Shown: piece by piece, positions 1 to 5,593 of the stretch
How the letters are laid out: every line of letters starts with the position of its first letter
Numbering within the stretch: position 1 is the first letter of the stretch
Source: Tannerella sp.
Lineage (GTDB): Bacteria; Bacteroidota; Bacteroidia; Bacteroidales; Tannerellaceae
NCBI GenBank assembly: GCA_031275525.1
Contig: JAISOP010000139.1
Location: forward strand, 1 to 5,593
Length of the DNA stretch: 5,593 bases
Reading direction: 5' to 3'
Translations under genes and position numbers: made by a program
The notes under the pieces: generated by a model
Told to the model about the DNA's origin: nothing
Seen by the model: only the letters and a program-made list of their open reading frames with translations
Database searches by the model: none

Positions 1-1973
1 CTTCCGGAAACAAGTCGTGGGCCAATTACGACAACTTCCTACAGGCCGTGCGCACCAACCCGACAATGCCCGTTTATTCGGATGCGGAGGACTATGCCAA
101 GTACGGCGGCTATTTCGAATCGGACAATTTCTATTCCCGCAATCCGGTCGCCGACATCAATCAAACCGACAACGACCAGAAGGATAAAATATTCCAGGGC
201 AGCGTCCGCGCCAGCCTGAATCTCTTTCCCTTCCTGAAGTTTTCTACCTTCTATTCCCTGCAGGAAAGCGGGATATGGAACGGGAAATACCAGGCGTCCG
301 CCCTGCGCGAAGTCTACGGAAAAGGCGGGGTTGCCAGCCAGTCGCAGGAAAACAACCGATCGCAGGTGAGCGAAAACACCTTGCAGTACATGGAGCGCTT
401 CGGCAAAAACGACCTGCAAATACTGCTGGGACAGGCTTACCAGTACAACACGTATCAAAAATTCAACACGTCCAACACGCAGTTCAGCCTGGACAAGTTT
501 TCCTATAACAACCTGGGCAACGGGCAGGGGCTGAAAAACATCGCCGAACTGGGCAATTCCGCGGCAGGCATGGGCAGCTCGCTCTATTCCGACAAGCTGG
601 CCTCCTTCTTTGCCCGCGTACTGTATAATTTCGATCAGAAGTATTTCCTCAATGCCAGCGTCCGCCTGGAAGGTTCTTCCAAATTCGGGAAAAAAGCCGA
701 TCCCAATCTGGGGCCGTGGGGGATTTTCCCCGCCGTTAGCGCCAGCTGGGTTATCGACAAGGAAGATTTCATGAAAAACGTTACGTTCGTCAACGACCTG
801 AAACTGCGCGCCGGATACGGCGTGACGGGAAATATGCCCGGCGACAGCTATCTCTACGCCATGCGCCTCGGACAGGGCAGCTCGCAGATATTTACCGACG
901 GAAAATGGATTATTCCTTTCAACATCGTATCCAACCTGAACGAGCATATCCGCTGGGAGAAAAAACACGAATACAATGCCGGACTGGATTTTACGGTACT
1001 CAACAGCCGGATTTACGGCTCTGTGGACGGGTATTTCAGAAATACAACCGATTTATTATATGAATACAATGTGCCGAGTCCCCCCAAGCCGGTTGGAACG
1101 ATGTGGGATAACTACGGACAGATTCATAACTACGGAATCGAACTGGCTTTGAATGGAATAGCCCTTCAAACCAAGGATTTAACGCTGGATTTGGGACTTG
1201 TGGCCGCCATTAACCGCAATAAGGTGGTACGCATTTCTTCCGGATACTCCCAGGACACTGAAAATCCAAGTTACCTGAATACGGGCTACATCGCTTCGGG
1301 CGACGGGGAAACGGGGACTTACGTGATGCGCCTGGAAGAGGGCAATCCGATCGGCAATTTCTACGGATGGAAATATTACGGCGTCAATGCCGCAGGTGAA
1401 TGGGTGTTTGAAACGCCGGCGGGCGGTTACACGACTTCGCCCCAGGAAAGCGACCGGATGATTCTGGGTAATGCCCAGCCGGATTTGACCTGCGGTTTCA
1501 ATGCCAATCTGAAATACAAAGACTGGGATATGGCGCTTAATTTCAGGGGACAAATCGGCGGACTGATATTCAACGAAACCCGTTATTTCTTCGAAAATAC
1601 GCGGAATACCGAAAACGTCCTTCTGTCGGCCTTCAAGGGAGACGCCGCTTTGTTGACCGCCTGGAAAACTTCGGGCGAAAGCAATGCTTCCATCCGCCGC
1701 TTTTCCGATTTCTATCTGGAAGACGCCGGCTACCTGAAATTGAGCGACGTAACCGTCGGTTACTCGCCCCAATTAAGTGAAAGCGTTTCCCGCTACATTC
1801 AATCGGTAAGGGTGTATTTCACCGCACAAAACGTGTTCACGTTAACGGGATACAGCGGCGTCGACCCCGAAATATCGCCCAAGGACGGCGACAGCTTGCA
1901 GCCGGGTTTCGATACGCGCTCCTTCTATCCCAGACAACGGACATTCAACTTAGGTATCACTTTAAAATTCTAA
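1..1973 (+). CDS. susC: SusC-family TonB-dependent outer-membrane transporter, 5'-truncated
   Basis: Outer-membrane beta-barrel that imports oligosaccharides captured by its SusD partner, powered by TonB. The frame is open from base 3 with no stop up to TAA at 1971-1973, giving 656 residues. SusC proteins usually have about 1000, so the signal peptide, the N-terminal carboxypeptidase-like domain, the plug and the first strands lie outside the window; the GTG at 48 is internal, not a start. Family landmarks seen are SVRLEGSSKFG (about 657-689) followed by GIFPAVSASW, LKLRAGYGVTGN (about 798-833), WEKKHEYNAGLDF (about 954-992), NPIGNFYGWKYYG (about 1345-1383), YLKLSDVTVGY (about 1731-1763) and QNVFTLTGYSGVDPE (about 1827-1871). 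The protein ends in GITLKF, with the terminal aromatic residue typical of barrel proteins handled by the BAM machinery. The susD start follows after 7 nt, so the two are almost certainly cotranscribed. The substrate cannot be read from SusC itself; the downstream genes suggest an alpha-glucan. Confidence 0.96.
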   Translation, partial: SGNKSWANYDNFLQAVRTNPTMPVYSDAEDYAKYGGYFESDNFYSRNPVADINQTDNDQKDKIFQGSVRASLNLFPFLKFSTFYSLQESGIWNGKYQASALREVYGKGGVASQSQENNRSQVSENTLQYMERFGKNDLQILLGQAYQYNTYQKFNTSNTQFSLDKFSYNNLGNGQGLKNIAELGNSAAGMGSSLYSDKLASFFARVLYNFDQKYFLNASVRLEGSSKFGKKADPNLGPWGIFPAVSASWVIDKEDFMKNVTFVNDLKLRAGYGVTGNMPGDSYLYAMRLGQGSSQIFTDGKWIIPFNIVSNLNEHIRWEKKHEYNAGLDFTVLNSRIYGSVDGYFRNTTDLLYEYNVPSPPKPVGTMWDNYGQIHNYGIELALNGIALQTKDLTLDLGLVAAINRNKVVRISSGYSQDTENPSYLNTGYIASGDGETGTYVMRLEEGNPIGNFYGWKYYGVNAAGEWVFETPAGGYTTSPQESDRMILGNAQPDLTCGFNANLKYKDWDMALNFRGQIGGLIFNETRYFFENTRNTENVLLSAFKGDAALLTAWKTSGESNASIRRFSDFYLEDAGYLKLSDVTVGYSPQLSESVSRYIQSVRVYFTAQNVFTLTGYSGVDPEISPKDGDSLQPGFDTRSFYPRQRTFNLGITLKF

Positions 1974-1980
1974 AACAGCC

Positions 1981-3534
1981 ATGAAACAAAATAAAAATAA
2001 AATATCGGTCTTCTTTGCAGCCGCCTGTCTGTTAACGGCTCTTTTCAATGCCTGCACGGACGTGGAACCCGAAATCTATTCGGACATCCTGATTGATGAA
2101 TATTATAAAACGCCGGAGCAGTTTTCCTCCCTCATCGCCGACGCCTACTCCCAGTTGGCCGGAGAATACGGCTATGTCTATCGCGAAGGCTACTGGAGCA
2201 TGCAGGAATACACTTCCGACGAAGTGGTCGTGCCGACAAGAGGCACCGACTGGTTCGACAACGGCGTTCCCCAGGCCATGCACAAGCATACATGGGAAGA
2301 AAATACGCGCGACGTCAACAATGGCTGGAGTTTTGCCTACGGGGGCGTCGGCAAGTGCAACAATATCCTGGACTTGATCGTCACCCTGAAAGGGGCGGAC
2401 GAAAGCCTTTACGACGACGCGACCATCAAGGGAATTGCCGAAACCAAGGTGTTGCGCGCTTTCTATCACCTGCTGGCAATGGATTTGTACGGCAATGTAG
2501 CTATCAGCGAAAGCAGTACGGAAAACGTAAGGCAAAGCTCCCGCAAGGAAGTATTCGAATGGATCGAAAAGGAAATACTGGAAAATATCGACCGGCTGGC
2601 TCCATACATCCGCTACGGGTCGGTAACGAAACCGGTGGCGCATACGATACTCGCCAAACTCTACTTGAATGCCGCGGTTTACAGCGGAACGCCGCGCTGG
2701 CAGGACGCCGCCGACCGGTGCGATTCCATTATCATGGGAAATTACGGCTACGGCCTGAACGACGACTACTTTGCCGCTTTCAAAAAGGAAAACACCAATA
2801 ATAAGGAAATTATTTTCCCCGTCGTTTTCGACGCCGTAAAAGCGGAAGGGAACATGTTCCATCTGATCACCCTGCATTATGCACAGCAGGATATATATGG
2901 TTTCACCGAGCAACCCTGGAACGGCCCCTGCACGCCGAAATCCTTTTACGATAAATATGCCGACAATGATTTGCGCAAGGAGCAATGGTTCACCGGCCCC
3001 ATCCTGAAAGACGGCGACACGGTAAGGTATTCAAACAGTACGCTGATCAACGTCCCCGCCATTATCGTGCCGGAAGTCACCACCATTGAGGATCCCACCG
3101 CCGCCAACACATTCGAAGGCGCGCGATTCGTGAAGTTCGAAATCGAGCCGGGCATCGGGCATCACGCCAACAGCGATTTTCCCATCTACCGATATGCCGA
3201 TATTCTGCTGATGAAAGCCGAAGCGCTGATGCGTCTGAACGGCGGTACGGCCACACAGACCGCAGTCGATCTCGTCAACGAAGTACGCAAGCGGACGGGG
3301 CTGGAGGATTATACGACAACCACGCTCACCCTGCCGGAACTGCTGAACGAACGCGGACGCGAACTGGCCTGGGAAGGACATCGCCGCCAGGATCAAATCC
3401 GCTTCGGAACATTCAACACCGGCTCATGGGAATTTAAGGAAGCGGAAGCAAATACCAACCGCAGCATTTTCCCCATTCCCCAATGGGTGCTGGACGGAAA
3501 TCCCGGCGTTTATACGCAAAACAACTGGAAATGA
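1981..3534 (+). CDS. susD: SusD/RagB-family surface glycan-binding lipoprotein
   Basis: Surface lipoprotein that lids the SusC barrel and binds the incoming glycan. It is complete at 517 residues, a normal SusD length. The first ~25 residues are a lipoprotein signal: basic KQNKNK, a hydrophobic stretch, then LFNAC with Cys25 as the predicted lipidated residue. The N-terminal helical (TPR-like) part carries PTRGTDWFDNG (85-95) and HKHTW (101-105), a region that contributes to sugar binding in characterised SusD proteins, and then VLRAFYHLLAMDLYGNV (157-173). WQDAADRCDSIIMGNYGY (240-257) and WNGPCTPKSFYDKY (313-326) follow. The C-terminal SusD domain shows YRYADILLMKAEAL (403-416), LLNERGRELAWEGHRRQDQI (454-473) and FPIPQWVLDGNPGVYTQNNW (497-516). 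The ATG is chosen because it begins the signal peptide directly after susC; no Shine-Dalgarno sequence is visible, as is usual in Bacteroidota. A long inverted repeat begins 5 nt after the stop. The family call is firm; binding specificity is inferred from context only. Confidence 0.97.
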   Translation: MKQNKNKISVFFAAACLLTALFNACTDVEPEIYSDILIDEYYKTPEQFSSLIADAYSQLAGEYGYVYREGYWSMQEYTSDEVVVPTRGTDWFDNGVPQAMHKHTWEENTRDVNNGWSFAYGGVGKCNNILDLIVTLKGADESLYDDATIKGIAETKVLRAFYHLLAMDLYGNVAISESSTENVRQSSRKEVFEWIEKEILENIDRLAPYIRYGSVTKPVAHTILAKLYLNAAVYSGTPRWQDAADRCDSIIMGNYGYGLNDDYFAAFKKENTNNKEIIFPVVFDAVKAEGNMFHLITLHYAQQDIYGFTEQPWNGPCTPKSFYDKYADNDLRKEQWFTGPILKDGDTVRYSNSTLINVPAIIVPEVTTIEDPTAANTFEGARFVKFEIEPGIGHHANSDFPIYRYADILLMKAEALMRLNGGTATQTAVDLVNEVRKRTGLEDYTTTTLTLPELLNERGRELAWEGHRRQDQIRFGTFNTGSWEFKEAEANTNRSIFPIPQWVLDGNPGVYTQNNWK

Positions 3535-3539
3535 ACGAT

Positions 3540-3647
3540 TGTTATGTTAACCCTGTCATTGCGGCCTCCTAGCCGCAAACCCCTGATTAATTCGCTTAAC
3601 AAAAGGGGATTGCGGGGCAAGCCCGCAATGACAGGGTTGACATGACA
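3540..3647. repeat. 108-bp imperfect inverted repeat (REP/MITE-like hairpin)
   Basis: Arms 3540-3564 and 3623-3647 are complementary at 23 of 25 positions, and the two exceptions are G-T wobbles. The inner 16 bp are perfect: AACCCTGTCATTGCGG (3549-3564) against CCGCAATGACAGGGTT (3623-3638). A second pair lies inside: CCGCAAACCCCT (3573-3584) and AGGGGATTGCGG (3604-3615), matching at 11 of 12. Each arm can also fold on itself: GCGGC/GCCGC at 3561-3565 and 3572-3576, and GCGGG/CCCGC at 3612-3616 and 3622-3626. This nested layout resembles short non-autonomous palindromic repeats that occur in many intergenic copies. No target-site duplication is apparent and no transposase is present. It starts 5 nt after the susD stop and no T-run follows the right arm, so it is not a classical intrinsic terminator. 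As RNA it could protect the susCD 3' end or reduce read-through; that is inference. Confidence 0.85.
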
Positions 3648-3667
3648 CTAAGAGTTACGCAAAGCGC

Positions 3668-3793
3668 GGGGCATTAGAGATGATTCGTTCGGGGCATTAG
3701 AGACGATTCGTTCGGAGCATTAGAGACGACTCGTTCGGGGCATTAGAGACGACTCGTTCGGGGCAACAAAGATGCTTTGTTCGGGGCAACAAA
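3668..3793. repeat. Tandem array of 23-bp units (five full, one partial)
   Basis: Direct head-to-tail units with a strict 23-bp period and no spacers: 3668-3690, 3691-3713, 3714-3736, 3737-3759, 3760-3782, and a partial 3783-3793. Units 1-4 begin GGGGCATTAGAGA (GGAG in unit 3), end TCGTTC, and differ only at unit positions 3, 14 and 17. Unit 5 differs from unit 1 at five positions and contains a perfect palindrome, AACAAAG-ATG-CTTTGTT (3765-3781). The partial unit shares the first 11 bases of unit 5. The period is not a multiple of three and no CDS crosses the array, so it is non-coding. The absence of spacers excludes a CRISPR array. Function is unknown; it could be a slippage-prone repeat or a set of protein- or RNA-binding sites. 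Confidence 0.9.
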
Positions 3794-3800
3794 ACAGAAA

Positions 3801-3850
3801 GTTTTTTATTTATCAATATCATATTTTTTAATTAAATAATTTATTTCATC
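3801..3850 (+). promoter_or_regulatory. A/T-rich leader and translation-initiation region
   Basis: Only 5 of the 50 bases directly before the ATG at 3851 are G or C, against roughly balanced composition in the coding regions. There is no Shine-Dalgarno sequence. Bacteroidota commonly initiate on unstructured A/T-rich leaders, so this is a plausible strong initiation region for the lipoprotein gene and helps fix its start. A promoter within or just upstream is possible, but I see no convincing TAnnTTTG element. The nearest candidates, TTTG at 3776-3779 and TATTTATC at 3807-3814, match poorly and are 27 bp apart. Confidence 0.5.
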
Positions 3851-5287
3851 ATGAAGAAAATCAAGTTTATTTTAGTAGCGTTAATGGCATTGCCATTCAC
3901 ATTTATCAGTTGCGGCGAAGATGACGACACTCCGTCGGGTCCTGTTTCCGTAGTCGAAGACGGCTTTTATGTCGTAGGAGAAGCGGCGGCTATCGCCAAT
4001 TTAACGGAAACCGACGCGCCCAAAGCGTTAATGGCCGCCGGAATCAATGAAGTCGACCAGACCGTCCGCGACGGAATGTATGAAAAATACGTTGCCCTGG
4101 AAGGCGGAAAACCATTCTCCCTGACGCTCAAGGCAGGTACGGCTGAAACCAAATACGGAGCCGCGCTGACACTCTCGGACACCCTGACGGGCGACAACGA
4201 ACCGGCCATCCGGGTCTACAAAGGCACGCTGACGGAAGGCGGAAGTCTTCAGGTACCCGAAAGCGGACTGTATCACATCGTGCTGGACTTGAACAAAGAC
4301 AATCTGCTGTCCGACAAGTTAATCCTGATTGCTCCCGTAACATGGGGCGTTCGCGGAGCGATGAACGATTGGGGCTTCACGGAATTTCCCGCACCCACCT
4401 TCAACAAAACGACCCTGACTTATACCTTGACAGACGTAACGGTCGAAACGACCGGCGCCTTCAAATTCGCTTACGGCGGCGGCTGGAAAATTGAGCTGAA
4501 CTCCGGCGGAACCACTTTGGTAAAAGCCAATACCAATCTGGGCGCCGACGATGCCTTAGGCTTGAAACCCGGCGGCGGAAATATTGCCATCGAACGTGCC
4601 AAATACAAAATCGAATTGACCTGGAAAATGGAAAAAGGCGCAATCGGCAACAGCTACAGCTACAAGGTAACTAAAACCGAAGATTTAGGCGAAGCGCCTT
4701 ATCCTGAAACGCTTTACATGATTGGAGAAGATTTCGGCAACTGGGAGTGGAATAGCCCTGCAGTAGCAGAAATGACGCAGGTGAACGGTCATGCCGGACA
4801 ATTCTGGTGCGTGCGCTATTTCACCGCGAATAAGGGCTTCAAATGGTGTTCGGTAAAAGACTGGAGCGGCGACTTTGCCAGTATCGGCGCCAACTCAGGC
4901 TTTAGCATAGCAGAAGACGGAAATGCCGTTGTTGCAACCGACGGCTTCTATATTGTACTTGTCGATTACCTTGCAAAAACGATCACCATCGAATCGGCGG
5001 CGGTTTACGGCATAGGCGACTGCTTCGGTAGCTGGGACAAGGCCACCTATCCCTTTACTGCCAATCAGACTGCCAAAACGATGAGCATTGTAACCACAGC
5101 AGCCAGTGAACTGCGCATGTATGCCGCATCCACGGCCACCGACGCAGACTGGTGGCAGACAGAGTTTATTATTCTGGACGGTAAAATCGTTTACAGAGGC
5201 AACGAAGGCGACCAGGAACGGGTTACGGTAGAAGCTGGAAAAACCGTTACATTAGACTTTAATGCCGGAACCGGTACAATTCAATAA
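3851..5287 (+). CDS. SusE/SusF-family surface starch-binding lipoprotein (SusF-like layout)
   Basis: Surface lipoprotein expected to hold starch-like alpha-glucan at the cell and pass it to the neighbouring enzyme and SusCD complex. It is complete at 478 residues. The signal peptide ends in TFISC with Cys21 as the predicted lipid anchor; the following GEDDD (22-26) is an acidic stretch like the surface-export signals of Bacteroidota lipoproteins. Four segments open with similar strand motifs: FYVVGEA (39-45), TWGVRGAMNDW (164-174), LYMIGEDFGNW (288-298) and VYGIGDCFGSW (385-395). The last three have the G-x-x-x-x-W pattern and further aromatic and basic residues (W212 and K213; W319, K331 and W332; R422, W434 and W435), as expected for Sus starch-binding modules. 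The first lacks the Trp and is probably structural. One N-terminal domain plus three modules, and the length, fit B. thetaiotaomicron SusF (about 485 residues, three modules) better than SusE (about 387, two). Exact ligand and ligand-binding residues are inferred. Confidence 0.9.
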   Translation: MKKIKFILVALMALPFTFISCGEDDDTPSGPVSVVEDGFYVVGEAAAIANLTETDAPKALMAAGINEVDQTVRDGMYEKYVALEGGKPFSLTLKAGTAETKYGAALTLSDTLTGDNEPAIRVYKGTLTEGGSLQVPESGLYHIVLDLNKDNLLSDKLILIAPVTWGVRGAMNDWGFTEFPAPTFNKTTLTYTLTDVTVETTGAFKFAYGGGWKIELNSGGTTLVKANTNLGADDALGLKPGGGNIAIERAKYKIELTWKMEKGAIGNSYSYKVTKTEDLGEAPYPETLYMIGEDFGNWEWNSPAVAEMTQVNGHAGQFWCVRYFTANKGFKWCSVKDWSGDFASIGANSGFSIAEDGNAVVATDGFYIVLVDYLAKTITIESAAVYGIGDCFGSWDKATYPFTANQTAKTMSIVTTAASELRMYAASTATDADWWQTEFIILDGKIVYRGNEGDQERVTVEAGKTVTLDFNAGTGTIQ

Positions 5288-5299
5288 AAATCAGATGGT

Positions 5300-5327
5300 A
5301 AACGGTAAACTCTCATGTTTACCGTTT
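5300..5327 (+). terminator. Perfect 11-bp hairpin, possible terminator or attenuator
   Basis: AAACGGTAAAC (5300-5310) and GTTTACCGTTT (5317-5327) are exact reverse complements separated by a 6-base loop. It starts 12 nt after the stop of the SusE/F-like gene and ends 21 nt before the next ATG. The stem is followed by CCTTTC rather than a clean T-run, so it would be a weak intrinsic terminator at best; partial attenuation or a processing site inside a continuous operon is equally possible. A 7-bp direct duplication, GGTAAAC twice at 5297-5310, builds the left arm. Confidence 0.45.
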
Positions 5328-5348
5328 CCTTTCATTATCAAATTCTCC

Positions 5349-5593
5349 ATGAAACACTTTCTATTTTTTACTTTAGCGCCGTTTTTCATTGCCTGCAATG
5401 ATCCGGCGGATAATCCAAACAATAATAATCCGACAGGATCAGAAACTTTTCGCGACGGTATCACCCGCATCAGCGACGATTCCCTCGCTTTCGTTCTCCT
5501 CGCCCCAGGCAAGGAAACCGTCTATCTGCTCGGCGATTTCAACGAATGGCAGGTACTGGAAGAATACAAAATGGAAAAGGACGGCGAACGCTT
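5349..5593 (+). CDS. Lipoprotein with E-set/CBM48-like N-terminus, probable GH13 alpha-amylase family, 3'-truncated
   Basis: The frame is open from ATG 5349 to the window end, giving 81 complete codons plus two bases. Residues 1-16 form a lipoprotein signal ending FFIAC (Cys16), followed by an Asn/Pro-rich linker (NDPADNPNNNNPTG, 17-30). From about residue 34 a beta-sandwich-like segment begins: SLAFVLLAPGKETVYLLGDF (45-64), then NEW (65-67). The VYLLGDFNEW pattern is typical of the E-set/CBM48-like domain in front of many GH13 enzymes and amylopullulanase-type proteins of Bacteroidota. The GH13 catalytic barrel would lie outside the window, so the enzyme call rests on this domain and on position after a SusE/F-like gene, where starch loci often place their surface amylase. 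Such a protein would do the job of SusG, but SusG of B. thetaiotaomicron lacks a comparable N-terminal E-set. The start is supported by the signal peptide; no Shine-Dalgarno sequence is seen. Confidence 0.75.
   Translation, partial: MKHFLFFTLAPFFIACNDPADNPNNNNPTGSETFRDGITRISDDSLAFVLLAPGKETVYLLGDFNEWQVLEEYKMEKDGER

Larger units (their letters stand above)
3535..3850. other. Gene-free intergenic region between susD and the SusE/F-like gene
   Basis: No coding region is supported in these 316 bases. From left to right they hold a 108-bp inverted repeat (3540-3647), a 20-bp spacer (3648-3667), five full and one partial 23-bp tandem units (3668-3793), a short bridge containing AAAAC-AGAAA-GTTTT (3791-3805), and an A/T-rich leader (3801-3850). 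The gap is far longer than the 7-nt susC-susD gap and the 61-nt gap downstream, so the operon is interrupted by a structured, probably inserted or expanded, segment. I found no Bacteroidota promoter match (TAnnTTTG with an upstream TTTG at the usual spacing) on the + strand, so it is unclear whether the downstream genes have their own promoter or depend on read-through from susD. Confidence 0.85.

Noticed and set aside
48..50. GTG at 48 as the start of the SusC gene
   Set aside because: The frame is open upstream to the window edge and encodes family-like sequence. A start here would lack the signal peptide and plug domain.
39..968. Long open frame on the - strand opposite susC (309 codons)
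   Set aside because: It lies wholly within the well-supported susC frame. Its translation has no recognisable domain or signal and looks like the antisense shadow of the susC codon pattern.
2032..2985. Long open frame on the - strand opposite susD (317 codons)
   Set aside because: Same reasoning: it is fully overlapped by a complete SusD gene with all family motifs, and the translation is low-complexity and hydrophobic without known features.
3540..3647. Classical Rho-independent terminator after susD
   Set aside because: The stem is followed by CACTAAGAG with no T-run, and the nested self-complementary arms fit a palindromic repeat better.
3668..3793. Possible CRISPR array
   Set aside because: The units are directly abutting with no variable spacers, the 23-bp period would leave no room for a spacer, and no cas gene is visible.
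3776..3814. Possible Bacteroidota promoter (TTTG at 3776-3779 with TATTTATC at 3807-3814)
   Set aside because: The -7 element does not match TAnnTTTG and the 27-bp gap exceeds the usual spacing of about 19-21 bp. The TTTG also belongs to the unit-5 palindrome.
5291..5512. 73-codon open frame on the - strand across the gap and the next gene start
   Set aside because: It overlaps the lipoprotein signal and E-set start of the + strand gene and has no recognisable features of its own.

Overview
The window looks like part of a Bacteroidota (probably Bacteroidales) glycan-uptake locus of the Sus type. The signs are a SusC/SusD pair in tandem, three consecutive lipoprotein signal peptides, start codons without Shine-Dalgarno sequences, and an extremely A/T-rich leader before one gene. 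The species cannot be told from the sequence. All four genes lie on the + strand.

Layout: (1) 1-1973, the C-terminal ~656 residues of a SusC-family TonB-dependent outer-membrane transporter, cut by the window start. (2) 1981-3534, a complete SusD-family surface glycan-binding lipoprotein, 7 nt after susC. (3) 3535-3850, a 316-bp gene-free stretch packed with structure: a 108-bp inverted repeat starting 5 nt after the susD stop, a tandem array of 23-bp units, and a 50-bp leader with only 5 G/C bases. (4) 3851-5287, a complete SusE/SusF-family surface lipoprotein with an N-terminal domain and three starch-binding-type modules, closer to SusF than to SusE in length and layout. (5) 5288-5348, a short gap holding an 11-bp perfect hairpin. 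(6) 5349-5593, the first 81 codons of another lipoprotein with an E-set/CBM48-like start, most likely a GH13 alpha-amylase-type enzyme, cut by the window end.

Working model (inference from family knowledge): the SusE/F-like protein and the putative GH13 enzyme capture and cut an alpha-glucan (starch, glycogen or similar) at the cell surface. SusD delivers the oligosaccharides to SusC, which imports them with TonB energy. The protein genes are of known types. The least explained part is the intergenic region 3535-3850. There, all five base differences between the last full 23-bp unit and the first unit improve an internal palindrome, and a long hairpin separates susCD from the downstream binding-protein and enzyme genes, where it could set unequal expression.
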